From Dryococelus australis (taxonomy: Eukaryota > Arthropoda > Insecta > Phasmatodea > Phasmatidae), in assembly GCA_029891345.1 (NCBI GenBank), contig CM057005.1, positions 59,971,760 to 60,035,759 on the forward strand: a DNA stretch of 64,000 nt, given 5' to 3'. Shown in pieces: positions 21,753-33,530 of the stretch (its first letter is position 1; every line of letters begins with the position of its first letter). The translations under genes were made by a program, and so were the position numbers. The notes under the pieces are model-generated. The model was not told the origin of the DNA. It was given only the letters and a program-made list of their open reading frames with translations, and did not search any database.

Positions 21753-22903
21753 GTAAGAAAAATCGTCACACTCAACACAGCAGTAATATAGCCCAACTAC
21801 ATCACTAACAGAAGCACAGTTTTAGTGAGCAGTGACAATTTTGTATTTACATACAGTAGGATTGATTTTAATTAAAAAGGTTTATGAGACAATAAACTTG
21901 TCTTATCATATCAATCATATGGTATTACTGGTATGCAGAGTTGGCAATTGAAAACATCGTCGAGTCGTTAAGGCGAAATTGTAAATGAAACGAACGCGTA
22001 TGGAAAATCCTGTACGAAGTAGTCTCCTTCAATATTACTTCGAAAATTTTAGTGATTTCTTAAAGTAGTCACGTTATCAGGAGTCACCTTTAATTTTCCA
22101 CGTCGATTATTTTTTCCACTGCTTTTATAGAGTTTGGCGTACTGAGTTCCATCGCCAAAGTAAAATTCTAACCAACATTATACTGTGTTCTGTCGAGATA
22201 TATTTTTTAGGAACTGTGCCAGCTCCCAACGCTTCACAATGAGTGCATTTAAGGTCAGGCTTCACCATGCATGAAAGTTTAGGGAATTGAATGCTAAATC
22301 CAGACAAAGATCTCTGTCGTAGTATTTGTAAACCGTTCAAATTTTAATTTTTAAATGTTAAATGCACTTTTTAATAATCTATACAATGTCGCAATTTTAT
22401 AAATATTAAAAAAATGCATTTAAAATTTAAACATTTTTGTAAGGTTTACACATTTAGATGCCCTCAATCTCAAACAAAGAATCTTTAGTTGAAAATACTA
22501 CCACGAAAAATGTCTCGGAAATTTTTGTCTGAATTTAACATTCAATTTCCTATACGCCTATGCTTGGTGAAGCCTGGCCTTTAAATTATTTTCACCTGTA
22601 ACTCGAGTGCAAACAGCAAACACAATGTAACATCGGCGTCAAATTTTGGTTTAAAAAACTGAAACCTATTTTAATGGATGACATGAAATAATTTACTTTT
22701 GTAAGTGGGTACGCAAAAAAACATAACACAGCTATGACAGTATATCATCGATCTGTTCTGATTTCTCACGTTTTTTAATATCCACTGGCCAAGTGGCTCG
22801 GTGTATTTATTGGGCAGTGCGAAATCCTCACAGGTGTAATCAAACAGGATGGTGCTTCTTCGAATGAGTAAATTAAGCGTCTTTCTTGAGAGCCTTCGAG
22901 GTA
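21753..22903. other. Unassigned AT-rich region after the candidate exon
   Basis: No further exon, gene or shared repeat is recognised in ~1.15 kb. Confidence 0.35.
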
Positions 22904-23143
22904 TAGGCTGTTCGCGGTAAAGTGAGCACTTTTGAAGCCCTACTTACATTTTCCTTTAAGCCATATTTTGTCCTTTAACAACTTTTCAAAAATAAATATT
23001 GCCACGTAAGTAGTGGACGCTGTGCGTATATTCCATCGCACTCGGAAGTTAATGTCCAAGGCTAAAAAAAAAAGTTATATTTATTGACTGCTATTCATAA
23101 TGAGAGGGCTTTCAAAAGTGCCCACTCTACCGTGAATATCCTA
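22904..23143. mobile_element. Family C short TIR element with TA TSD
   Basis: 240 bp from TAGGCTGTTCGCGGTAA to CTACCGTGAATATCCTA, flanked by TA on both sides. The termini are those of family A; the interior (TTACATTTTCCTTTAAGCCAT, TATTCCATCGCACTCGGAAGTTAA, AATGAGAGGGCTTTC) is shared only with 46.9 and 53.0 kb. Confidence 0.85.
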
Positions 23144-24320
23144 TACATGGTTAGGAATGTTGAAGTAGCTGCCCGCTTAGTACGACGACAGTGCGCAGCG
23201 GCGGAAAAAAGTTTAATTCATTTCTGCTTAATATCTTTCAAATGCCGTCTGGTTATGATTAAGCATTAAAAGACACAACACGTGCATATATTTCTCCATA
23301 GGTTGTATGGTGTAAGTTATATTTTGGTAGGGAAAAAGAAATGAAAAGTGTAAATTCACGAAAATATTTAGGTATGAAAATTCCGGTACAGAGTATTTAT
23401 ATTATCGTGGCGATCCGCAGTACACGTATATCTGAAAGTCTTAAAGAGGCGAGTTAAGGAGGGAAAGACTGCATGGGAATTCATTTCCTTGCACGTAGAG
23501 GATACAATTCATGTGACGTTCATGCTTGAGTTGCCTTCAGCGCGTCCGCGCTTTTAAGCATCATTCATACAATGAATCTATATACATAAAACGACCAGTA
23601 TAATTAATGACTAAGTTTTTTTTATGCACGTCCTTCATCTTGTAAGTATAGAATTGTAATTTTTTTTCTGATACGGTATACATTGAGTCACTTACGACAC
23701 TAATTTCGATTTCGAATTTAAAACCTTGTTCGCTGTAATAACAGGAATCGTTTGGTTAGTGCTGGCTGTTTCTATTAGTACGATATATTTTCATTTCGCT
23801 GCTTAATTAATGCAAACTGGCAACTGTTAACGCGTAAGAGCGAAACGCAATTCTCCTACTACAGCTTTCGAATCGATATTGAGCGCAATGCAGCTCGGAA
23901 CGTGTCCCAGGACATGGTTAAATTAGAAAGCTTTCCATGTGTTTTCGGTGTAAATTTCCCTTTCCAGGCACATTATGCGCTCTGGCGCTGATGAAATGAC
24001 TATCGCCACTACTTTATATACATGTACAAAACACACACGTTGCCAAACAGTGTGCAATGAATTACGGCATGCGTGGAAATTATGGGAGTGTTCAACAAAA
24101 AAGTTAAAATTGTCGGTTTGCGTTTTTCGTAAGACGTCAGTAAGGATGACACTGAAATATTTACGGTTTCAAATGTGAATCGGGAACCACTGCCACAAAA
24201 TAGTTACGAACAGTGAGGTGAAACATCCGAGACCTGCACTCGCACGCGCCAGCAAAATGGCGGCAATATCCAGCAGCGTGTCAGAGCCGTTCGCCAATCA
24301 GCGCCCGCATGCTAAATTAT
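23144..24320. other. Unassigned AT-rich region
   Basis: About 1.2 kb with no gene or shared repeat. GC content rises over the last 150 bp (CGCACGCGCCAGCAAAATGGCGGC) before family L. Confidence 0.35.
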
Positions 24321-24864
24321 GCGAGTGTCACGTAGCCACGACAAACAGGGCACGACACGACAAATACCGTAACCACGATACAACATGTATATTTTCGATG
24401 TGACTGCTCGAATTTACAGCCCGACAGTTTACTGACGCGACACGAACAGTAGAATTTTGCGGAACTATTTAGAAGGCGCTGATCAGCTACGCTAAGGCGA
24501 TGGGCAGACGGGAAATTTGGAATACGTGATGGTGACAAAAAATGTTACCGCTAATGCATACGAAGGAAAAATTATTGTTTTTAAGAATTAAATACAGTTA
24601 TTTTCGATTTTTTTTTCTCCCCTTTTGAGCTGCGTTTTTGCCATTGTAGGGAAAGCTTTCCATACAATTTCATTTTGCAAGGTTGTACACTCTGTCGTGC
24701 CGCACGACACGATGAAAAAATAAATAATTTCTAATCCGAATTGCTGGTCGGACTACGTAATTTGTCGGGCTTACGTCAGATCTATCTTGCATTTCATTAG
24801 GTGGTTAATTTTAAGTGTCTTGTCGGAGCTGTCGTGTCGTGCTTATCGGGGCTATGTGATTCCG
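24321..24864 (+). mobile_element. Family L TIR element, copy 1
   Basis: About 544 bp with ends GCGAGTGTCACGTAGCC and GGGCTATGTGATTCCGG and long subterminal inverted blocks (ACAAACAGGGCACGACACGAC against GTCGTGTCGTGCTTATCGGG). Interior landmarks are CGACAGTTTACTGACGCGACACG, TACCGCTAATGCATACGAAGG and AATTGCTGGTCGGAC. It has no transposase and is non-autonomous. Confidence 0.8.
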
Positions 24865-25039
24865 GTAATACTGGGCAGCCGGCAGTCCAGCAAGTAGTAA
24901 GGAATTTCTCGCAGCCAAGCAGACTAAGGGCCTTTTATAGAGCCTCGCTTCAGCCAATCAGAAAAAGGGTAAACCACATCAAAGAAACAAACACGCCATT
25001 TTGCTTCTTACACGTATCTATATTCTGTTCCACCACCAG

Positions 25040-25224
25040 CGGTGTGAGGCGAACTGTTGCAATGTAAGTAATGGGTGTGTAATGGTTGCCTCGCCGCTCT
25101 CGTGAGTGGCCGCAGTATATTAATTTCCCCCCGGCTTCACTCTGGTTACTAGTTCCTGCTGCATGCGTCGAGTGTGTACAGCATTGAGCAAGCGCGAGCT
25201 TACCTTGCAACACTTAACCACACG
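25040..25224. mobile_element. Family U short TIR element, copy 1
   Basis: About 185 bp with inverted ends (GGTGTGAGGCGAACTGTTGCAATGTAAG; CTTACCTTGCAACACTTAACCACACG). The interior shares TCTCGTGAGTGGCCGCA and GAGTGTGTACAGCA with 28601-28860. The conserved end contains AAGGTAAGC, which mimics a splice donor on the inward strand. Confidence 0.6.
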
Positions 25225-26091
25225 CCACTTCAGCTGAAGTATGTTTACTCTAAACTTGAAATTATTTAATTTTATTGTATTATTTTATATTTTTTATTAT
25301 TCGTAGGAATAGTAAACTGAGGTAATTCTCTGCGTGGGGTATAATTTTTCATGTACTTTTCTTGTGGATCTATTTTACTACTGAACTAATTCTGAAATTT
25401 ATCAATAACTTTTAAACATGAACTTATTATTTCTAGTCTTTAAATATAATTATTATTATTTTCTGTAAGAATTTTAAATATTCATCTACAAAGAACAATG
25501 AAAAGGTAAATAATAAATAGAATATTCTTAGTTTCTGGGCAACTCACTATTTCGCATTTAGAAATAACATAATGAACTTTAAATTTTCTACGAAATGATT
25601 TCTACAAAACGCAATAATGTGTGGATATATACAGTTCGTAGAAATCAATTTAATTTTTCGACTAATTATTTCTCTCCGAATAGATACTTGATAAGTACTT
25701 TACAGGCCAGGCACTTCCACTGGAACTACTACTTTGAAAGCACGTCTTCTGATGTACAATGTCTGTTGTTTCTATTGAAGGATTGGCCACCGACGTCCCG
25801 TCTGGGAGCGAGATATTAATTATCAGTGTTTGTGACTCCGGATGTATTTCAAGGACATAAAAACCGCAGTTAATTTCCGCCAGTGTCTGCACGCCTACTA
25901 TTTAATGTCTTGGGGCTGTGATAAACGCACTGCAAACTCACAAATATTTATCTCCAGCGAACGTTACTCTAGTCTACGCGAATTATCTTCGCCTTTGAGT
26001 ACGTTGATTTTATGCAATTTGTAGATATTAACGAAAAGTGCAGTAACAGAATGTATTGTACGGAGTACATTTAGTAACTAGTGTATTACTA
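25225..26091. other. Unassigned AT-rich region
   Basis: No recognised gene or shared repeat. ORFs of 60-76 codons on both strands have no domains. Confidence 0.4.
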
Positions 26092-26362
26092 GAGACCCGA
26101 GAATTTCGCGGGTTCATTTCTAGATAAGTTGGAATTCACACACATGTACGTTCATGTTGCGTGTGTAATTGGTCGACGTGTTGTTTGACACTTCCTGGAG
26201 ATAAATGTGCCAATAACAAACATGCAATAATTTTTTGCGCCCAACCACCGCTTTCTATTACCACAACAATCGACCAATAACACATATGCTATCTGTATGA
26301 GAGTATAAAAGACTGTGAAGTCTAGCCTGCAGGTCACCGAACTCGTGAATTTCTCGGGTGTC
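26092..26362. mobile_element. Family F TIR element with TA TSD
   Basis: 271 bp from GAGACCCGAGAATTTCGCGGGTTC to GAACTCGTGAATTTCTCGGGTGTC, near-perfect inverted repeats, flanked by TA. The interior holds inverted ATTGG / CCAAT motifs. No coding. Confidence 0.8.
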
Positions 26363-27333
26363 TATGTATTACACAGAAATTTTCTTTAATATACCACAAT
26401 GTCTCGCGCAGCTACATGCGAGCACAGAATTTTTGCTGATTAACTCACACGGACCTAGCACTTCGGGTTTCATCCATACATAAATGTCAAGTGATACCTA
26501 ATGTTAATATTTTTTACACGTTCCATCGGACCTCCGGGCGGGAGCAAGACAAATGAGCTCCGCAGTTAAGTTTTAAAGTACAACAATTGAACAGCTTTCA
26601 CACCCACGTACCCTACTTTATAACGTTTGTGTTTTGCTTTCACGAATCGAGCTCCCCCAGACATTTGTTTCAGTGACGTACATTAAGGATTCCTCCCGTG
26701 CTTAATTAGGCTTAGGAATTGCTGTTTAGGCCATCAGTTACCAAGTCGCCTTTCGAAAAATGTCAGCCCTTTTAAATATCGGCGTGAATGACGATAATAA
26801 TACATAAATATTTTATACGTGACTACTTGTTTTCATTTGTCAAACTTATGGCAAAGGGCATCGTTTTGACACTGAAGACCCCTGAAAAGAAATTTTCGCA
26901 ACATGACCACAAAATAATGTTTCTAAAAAAATAAACGCAACTTTTCTGTGTTACCGCACAAACATCGCTCACAATTTAATTTATAGTTTTATGTCACGGT
27001 TTTTATAATCATTGCTTAAAGCCCTACGGCTGGGAGTTGCGCTCCCTCGAGGCTGCGTCATGCATTATGCATAGGAGCGACGTAACGTTCGATGCGCGTG
27101 AAGATATCGTCCTTAATGGCGCCACAATTCACCTGTTCAATAACCTCGAATAGATCGGGCTAGGCGGGGCCCATAAAACATTTTCTAAGTCATGGATCGG
27201 TGGACGTTGGGAGGAAAATGAGATATTTCGTGGCTGGGAATGTTGGTGTTGATCCGAGCCTAGATTTCACCGTACGCGAGAAGTGTGGTGTGTTTGATTA
27301 ATGGCCGGTGAACTTTCTGCTTATATCTTCCAG
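26363..27333. other. Unassigned region, GC-richer from 27030
   Basis: No shared repeat. From about 27030 the sequence is GC-richer (GGGAGTTGCGCTCCCTCGAGG) and single-copy in this window, leading to the candidate exon at 27334. Confidence 0.35.
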
Positions 27334-27431
27334 GCTTTCAACAGCAAGAGCTGCGGACCCTGTTCCGACAAACGTTAATTGTCCACACCAACATTCGTTA
27401 GACCCGGGAAGATATCTATCATAATAATTAG
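27334..27431 (+). other. Candidate 98-bp splice-bounded exon, possibly untranslated
   Basis: Preceded by GCTTATATCTTCCAG and followed by GTGAGTATG, a good acceptor-donor pair. All three frames contain a stop inside the 98 bp, so if real it is a 5' UTR or non-coding exon. An ATG at 27301 would read through the acceptor for only 25 codons. The evidence is splice-site shape and locally higher GC alone. Confidence 0.2.
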
Positions 27432-27849
27432 GTGAGTATGAAGCCGCAAAGGCTCTAGGTAAAACGAAAAGGCATTGAAATAAAATATTTATTGATACTA
27501 TAACTGTTGAAGATATTCACGAATAATAACTCATCTCTCTTTCTACTGTATACAGGCTATGTATATGTAACATAATTTAACAGCACATAGTAATTTTTCT
27601 TTGGGAATAAGGAAACTTAACGTAACATAATTTCGCCGACAAGTTGACATAATGACTTCACGCGTTTCTGAAACCACTGATTTTAATTTACGAGGTAATA
27701 TTTTGCTTTCTTAGATGTGGCCTTCCAGGCCGGTTCTCTTTTTGTTTTTTTTTCGTGACGTAAGATGCTAGGGCAAACTTCATCATCGGGTAGCAGGTGT
27801 CATTATTTCATGCCCTTGTTGGTCGTTGCTTGGGTACTATCTTATTCTG
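27432..27849. other. Unassigned AT-rich spacer
   Basis: No recognised feature between the candidate exon and the family F fragment. Confidence 0.35.
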
Positions 27850-27924
27850 AACCCACTTAGTCCTAGTGCACACAGATGTGTACTGTACATGTTGCCAAAT
27901 GAATCCGCGAGATTTCCAGGTGTC
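27850..27924. mobile_element. Family F right-end fragment
   Basis: GAATCCGCGAGATTTCCAGGTGTC followed by TA matches the right TIR of family F (compare 36918-36945). The left half is not recognisable. Confidence 0.5.
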
Positions 27925-27947
27925 TACCAATTTGTCGTGATAAGGAA

Positions 27948-28021
27948 ACAAGTAGCCTGCTCAAGTACCACATGCATCATACAAAACAAGTATTCTGCTC
28001 AAGTACCACATGTATCATACA
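27948..28021. repeat. Two-copy 38-bp tandem duplication
   Basis: ACAAGTAGCCTGCTCAAGTACC then CACATGCATCATAC is followed 38 bp later by a near-identical unit (three mismatches). It lies in otherwise unassigned sequence. Confidence 0.85.
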
Positions 28022-28600
28022 TCAATAGAATTTCGAGTGGGTTTGAAAGCATCTAGCACGTGCTTTCACTAATCTAATAATACCTATTCTGCCAATGTTC
28101 CCTGAAGTTAACCGTTTTAGACGGGAGCCTTATGGGTATCGTTTACTGTAACTGAGTACCCCGAAAAAAAAACTTTGTTGCCTATTAAAACTTTTCCGTT
28201 TTCCGAGTAAATTAATGTAGATTTAGCAGTTGCCTTAACGCGGTTGCGTAATGAGAGACCGGCTGAGTGAAAGAACATTGTTTTAAATGTTAAACGATTT
28301 TAGGCATAATTCGAGCACCTCTTACGATATCACTATAAAACACAAAACACTTTGTCCGTCTTTGCTCGAGCCACATTTCTACAAAAACTTGTCCTGCGAC
28401 AATTTTAATGGCCTGAAAAGTGCTGGTAAATTAAGATTTATAGGCTCGACAAATACACAGAAACTCAAACTCTTATTAATCTACCCACTGTATCTCTTGC
28501 TGCATAGTTTATCTCTTCAAAGGACGCAAGGTGTTTTTTTTTTTTTGTGTTTGAAAATGATATTTTGTAAAGTAGCTGAGACGTGCCTAAAATCCGGCAG
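28022..28600. other. Unassigned AT-rich spacer with 107-codon ORF
   Basis: The ORF at 28287-28610 (plus) begins MLNDFRHNSSTSYDITIKHK, contains a homopolymer-derived Phe run and ends just inside family U. No domain is recognised. Confidence 0.25.
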
Positions 28601-28860
28601 CGTGTGGTGAAGTGTTGGAAGGTAAGCTGTGTTTTTCTGTCTAATTATTTGCTTGTTTTTACGTCGGCCACTTAAACGTAGTAGTGCAGTTGACGTCACA
28701 GCACGTGCGTGATGGGTGTATCGCGGTTCTCTCGTGAGTGGCCGCAATACATTCGGTTTATCCCGGCTCCACCCCCTGCTTCATTTGGTTCCCGCTACAT
28801 ACGCCGAGTGTGTACAGCACTGAACAAGCACCATCTTACCTTACAACTCTTCACCACACG
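28601..28860. mobile_element. Family U TIR element, copy 2
   Basis: 260 bp with clear inverted ends: CGTGTGGTGAAGTGTTGGAAGGTAAG and CTTACCTTACAACTCTTCACCACACG. It shares its right ~170 bp with 25040-25224. Confidence 0.7.
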
Positions 28861-29677
28861 TCACTGCTAAAACCATTTAACATTGAAAAATCCTACTGTG
28901 CCGGTCTCGCACTAGGCGAGGCCCTTAATCATTTGGTAGGACCGGTTTCAAAATGTATTCTGCAAGGACGACAATTTTTTTCGAGTGTACGACAAATAAC
29001 AATGTTAATTAACACTGCTCTTTCCCCTTTCTCTTTCTTTTTTTTTTTTTCTTCGTGCATCTCAGCAGGAGTTCCCGAATGTTGTGTAGAACAGCTGTTC
29101 CTATCCCCTATCCACTAAGTCAAAACAGAAGTTCGACAGCTGTCTCCCTTATTTATTATTATCGCTACTAAGAAGAGGAGGAGGATCTGTAGTGAAAAAA
29201 AAACTACTTGTTCTGTGATGTAAACTGCTACGCACGACATTAAAAAAATCTAATCAGTTCCCGTGCTGTTTGTTGGTCGTTTAACACCTTGTCCAAAGGA
29301 TGTGAGAATGAGGAGTTCCGCAATAAGTTAAACCTTTAAGTGCCATTTGCCATGTAAATATAGGTCTACTGTTAACGAATCCTTTGAGTAATGTTGCAGG
29401 CACCAAATGTTGTATTATTCTAAGAGGAATACTAAAATTTTGTGTCACGGCGACGATAAAGTGATGTCCAGCCAACACCAGTTTACACTAATTTCACATT
29501 GTAAAATTGCGGATACTAGTAAACAATGATAACCACTTAAAACGAAACCTATATTTAAATATTAAAGAAAAGAATTAGAAATAAAATGTAACTTATATAG
29601 GATTTAAACGTTGCAAAGCAGTTTGCGAATGCTAAACGTAGAAATTTTTTAGAGCATAAAGTATTTACACATAACTA
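28861..29677. other. Unassigned AT-rich region
   Basis: A pyrimidine tract at 29030-29065 ending CATCTCAG resembles a splice acceptor, but in-frame stops follow soon in all readings and no donor is seen. No shared repeat. Confidence 0.35.
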
Positions 29678-29967
29678 GAGACCTGTAAAACTCGCGTTAT
29701 TATTTGGGGACACGTTAAACTTTAAACACGCTTACCTTTGTAATACGTCTGTCATTGGACCATACTATATCTGATACTCCCTGAGTAACGCTGTGCCAAT
29801 CATTGAACACCTGACAGTTGTGTGCTCCAATCCCATGAGGGTCATTTGGGAAGGGCGTTGCTTGACGTCTACACAACAACCAATGGGAGAACGACGGCGG
29901 CTCTGGTGCATACAGTGCTGTGAAGTTCAACCTGGTGCCAAATAATAACGCGAATTTTACATGTATC
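29678..29967. mobile_element. Family G TIR element with TA TSD
   Basis: 290 bp from GAGACCTGTAAAACTCGCGTTATTATTTGG to CCAAATAATAACGCGAATTTTACATGTATC, flanked by TA. The same terminal pattern is seen at 37356 and 57047. The interior includes inverted ATTGG/CCAAT motifs. Confidence 0.85.
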
Positions 29968-30378
29968 TACACATAACTAAAAGAGTACAGCCTTTTGTCG
30001 TTATATGTTATATAGCAGAATAATTTTACTTAATTTGTTTTTCATCGAAATGCTGTTTTAAAGGAAAGAAAATACACGAAAATTTAGAAACGCGAGTGTT
30101 AACATAAATTCGACACAAAATTTGTTTTGCCGCAAAATGAACACTATAGCTAAATGTCAACGGTAAAGGAAGGCAGTAACGTCGTTACAAAATTATGTCA
30201 TGTTGCTGTTGCATTAACAGAATAAGAGTATATTACATTATCAGAAACATTAGTTACTGAGGTTCACAAATAACAAAAAACTACTGTACTTGTAATATAA
30301 ACACCTGTGTATGGCACCAACGTTACCGGTGTATCTTTCTCGTTTCTACACTCTAAGAAATTATTCGCATATTTACTA
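29968..30378. other. Unassigned AT-rich spacer
   Basis: No gene or shared repeat is recognised. Confidence 0.4.
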
Positions 30379-30813
30379 AACGCTGTCCACGATAAAATTA
30401 GCACTTTTTAATTGAGCCTTAAAAAACAGTCACTGTTCCTAACTGCATATATTTTAACGGGCGCACTGAGTGACATACTCCCAGTCAAGTTGTTAACGAT
30501 GAAGGGAACGTAGTTCCATGTGTTAACATCACATTAAAAGCGTTTGATAAACATGTGTATAAACATAGAATATTTCTTTCACTATCTGTTTTTTAATTCA
30601 TCTAAGTGTAAGAATTTGCAGATTTGCGAAATATTTACTTGTATACAAATTTCACAGTTATACTTGACTGATGCATAAATAAAGTGATGATGCCCATGGC
30701 AATGTTCATTTTTCATAAGGCGGAAGAATACACAGCTTGCATGCAAGTAGATCTTAAGCAGGGCTTTCGAAAGTGCACAGTTTACCAGAGGCGTCGGTGG
30801 CTGAGCGGTTAGC

Positions 30814-31599
30814 CGTTTTTTTTTTTTTTTTTATTTCATTAACCCTACTTAGCAGTACAGCCATCCAGGATGTTCAATTCTATAATGACTACTACAATTT
30901 AACAAACAGTATATTAGTTATATCGATTCACAATTTTTTTTTTTCGTGGGAGGGCGGCTGTTTGTCTGGGTGCCCTTAATTTAAGCTACAAATTCAATTT
31001 CTATCCAAAAGCATAATCCACACTTCCTATGAAGGTGGTGAGCTATTCTGCGCCGATCGAGACATCTCCCCGACGGGTATCCTTTCGGCCGCACCCCGTT
31101 TCGCCGCCCCCACTGGAACAGACCAGGGACCGGGATTCCCACGAATCCGCACGCGCGACCAGACGCCGTCGGACCCGCACACAGCTAACTAGCCTTTCGG
31201 CCGGTCCGTCATGGCACCCAACGGTCGAATGTCCCCGCCCACGAACCCGAAGGCCCCCAGTCCCCTCCTTATCTGTACTATTATATTCTGTTCATTATAT
31301 TTTTTCCTTCGCCCACCGTTCTGCTCCAACCTAAGCATCGTCCAGGACATAGAAGTACCCTTTCTGGACACCCAGGCTGTTGTTTCCCGCGGACGAGGGA
31401 ATGCAGCTCCGACCCCTACAGGCGCCTCCTTGCCCTTTTTTTTTTACACAGACATCAACCAACATATTATCACAAATCACATCTTTCCCTCATTCAGATT
31501 TTCTTCTCCGCAGTTCCTTCCGTCCTTCTTTCATCCGTTTCATATCTTGTCTTTCTTCTTCTCTTTCTAGCTGCTTCTCCTTCTCTTTTTCTCTCTTCT
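30814..31599 (-). mobile_element. Poly(A)-tailed retroposed insert within the SINE
   Basis: On the minus strand the insert ends in GTTAATGAAATAAA followed by a run of A (poly-T at 30816 on plus). GTTAGC is present on both sides (30808-30813 and 31600-31605), a 6-bp TSD. The interior is GC-rich and unlike the flanks. It is either a 5'-truncated processed mRNA copy or the 3' end of a LINE; no reverse-transcriptase motif is present to support the latter. Confidence 0.7.
31490..31597 (-). pseudogene. C-terminal coding remnant in the retroposed insert
   Basis: At the truncated 5' end of the insert, one frame reads 35 codons before a TGA at 31490-31492. It starts KREKEKEKQLEREEERQDM and ends KELRRRKSE, a highly charged Lys/Glu/Arg-rich stretch of coiled-coil character. 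It resembles the last codons of a charged host protein followed by a ~670 bp 3' UTR and poly(A). The gene of origin is unknown. The stretch is purine-rich, so low-complexity chance is a real alternative. Confidence 0.35.
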
Positions 31600-31849
31600 G
31601 TTAGCTTGCCCGCCTCCTACCAAGGCGAACCTGGTTCAATCCCCGGCCGGTTCACTCCGGATTATCGCAAGTGGACATCGTGCCGCATGATGCCGATGGT
31701 CGGCGGGTTTTCTCGGAGATCTCCCGTTTCCCCTTCTCATTCCGGCGCCTCTCCATAATCAACTCACTTCAACCTCATCGGCTCTCAAGACCTCACTGTT
31801 AAGAACCGCGCAAATCTCTTCAGTCACTCAGTTTACCGTGAACAGCCTA

Positions 31850-33171
31850 TATATGAGCATATACGTAGAGAGAGAAAGCTGAATGGTAAAATTATTTCTC
31901 GTTCATTTTAGCGCTTCTGCATTTTCTCAGGAAATAGTCAAATGTGTAGGAAACTTTACAATTTTGTATAGTAGCGTTACCAAACATACCATGCTTGTAG
32001 ACAGATGTGTGGTATTGTTTCCTTAAGATACATTCCAAATCAGTTTAGTAGGTTTACTAAAAAAAAAAATAGTGTAGAAAACCTTAGGTAAAAATTAAAA
32101 TTTTTGCGTTTGAATTGTATTTTTATGAAATCATTCCGTGATTAAAATTCCTTTGTTGCTCAGCTATTCAGTTATGCACGGATCGAATTAGGGAACTGTC
32201 GGGTATGTATACTGGAATTAACCCTAGCAACCAGAATTAAATTTCGGCTCTGAAACTGTTACATCCGACCGCGTGACCTTGGAAAAGCGATCTCGGGTGC
32301 TGAAACTTCCCGCAGGCGCATATACGGACGAGCCACTCCCATTCAGCCTATAATGAAAAAGAGCACCCCTTTTGAATCAAAGCAAAATTTCCAACAAAAC
32401 TAGCTAAATCAAAAGAGAGACATCCCCCCCGCCTCCCGATGTATAAAGAGACGCGCAAGGTCGCATCGGCACAGAGGAACGAGAAGGCGCGAGTGATGGG
32501 GGAAAAAAAAAAAAAATATCGCGAAATGAATAGTAAGATGAAAGCGACTCCGCTTGGGAAACTACCTCGAAAAAAAAAAAAAAAACTGACGGGGGAAGAG
32601 AGAAGCCGGGGTAATAGAAAATAATATTCTCTTAAAGGCGCCGCATTTTATTTTATTTCATTACGCCATACGCGAGGGCGACAGCTGGAAGCAGCCCACT
32701 CGAGGAAATGCTACATCTCGTGACATAAAGGTCCCGCCTACGTGGAGGTACATTATTTATAGTAGAAGCGACGAGGTGAAGTTCTAAGGACAAACTGTAC
32801 ATCGGATAACACACGGTCTCTATTCTCAAGGCCCTGGACTTTGGCACTGCCTTCTTGCAGTCCCACGAGCGGTGACTCAACAACGGCGTAGTATTAAAGT
32901 ATGAAACAATCAGTTCCATCGCAGCACAATTATTTAACATATCTTAGTGTGTCTTTTAACACTGTAACGATGCGAGCAAAAACCGCCACTATCGAGACTA
33001 GCTACGCCGACGTTCGTCTACAGTTGAATGGCAGATAAATGATTCCTGAAATTATGTATTCTCAAGTCGAATGCTTTCCAAGTTCTTAGACGCTTATATG
33101 CTGTGGAAGTATCGGTACTTATCTGAAGTTTGTTTTCTCTTTGGCACCTTGAACCAGGCTGAAAGCACCTC
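31850..33171. other. Unassigned region with purine-rich tract
   Basis: About 1.3 kb without a shared repeat. The 32430-32625 stretch is A/G-rich with two poly-A runs and encodes a Lys-rich 61-codon ORF, which I regard as compositional. The 95-codon ORF at 32653-32940 (minus) has no recognised domain. Confidence 0.35.
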
Positions 33172-33530
33172 TAAAGGCTGTTCACGTTAAGCCTGGGAAT
33201 TTTTTTTTGTAAAACCTGCTGCTGATCTACTTGTATGCACGGTTGTGTATTCTTCCGCCATATGTAAAATTAACATTTCCATAGACCTTTATCACTTTAT
33301 TCATGCGTCGGCCAAGTTAAACTGTCGAATTAATAGAGAAGTAAATATTTTATAAATTTATTCATAAATGTTTAACCTTAACACTTTTAATTCACGATGA
33401 AACATGGAACTACAGTCTCTCTTTCGTTGACAACTTAACTGGCCGCATACCAGTCAACGTGCCCGTGAAATATATTTGTTGCGGGGGGGGGGAGGGGATT
33501 GTCATTTTTTAAAGGTTGATATAGAAACTT
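33172..33530 (-). mobile_element. Family A element, diverged, reversed
   Basis: Left terminus TAAAGGCTGTTCACGTTAAG, then GCTGATCTACTTGTATGCACGG, CATGCGTCGGCCAAGTTAAAC and a C/G-rich part with a run of G at 33482. It lacks a clean second TIR and abuts a forward A copy at 33535. Confidence 0.75.

Larger units (their letters stand above)
30787..31828 (+). mobile_element. SINE S inserted in family A, itself interrupted
   Basis: Flanked by identical CAGTTTACC at 30778-30786 and 31829-31837. The tRNA-like head (GGTGGCTGAGCGGTTAGC) lies at 30796-30813 and the rest (GCCTCCTACCAAGGCGAACC, B box GGTTCAATCCC, body, CAGTCACT tail) resumes at 31600. A ~786 bp poly(A) retroposed insert separates the two halves. 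Confidence 0.9.
30379..31849 (+). mobile_element. Family A element interrupted by a SINE
   Basis: A forward A copy: left end ACGCTGTCCACGATAAAAT, interior to GATCTTAAGCAGGGCTTTCG at 30768, then CAGTTTACC. The remainder of its right TIR (CGTGAACAGCCTA) is at 31838-31849, beyond an inserted SINE. Removing the insertion leaves a normal ~420 bp A copy. Confidence 0.9.

Noticed and set aside
32439..32624. Lys-rich 61-codon ORF resembling a nuclear basic protein
   Set aside because: It is driven by poly-A and purine-rich runs, with no splice-site or start context and no conserved motif.
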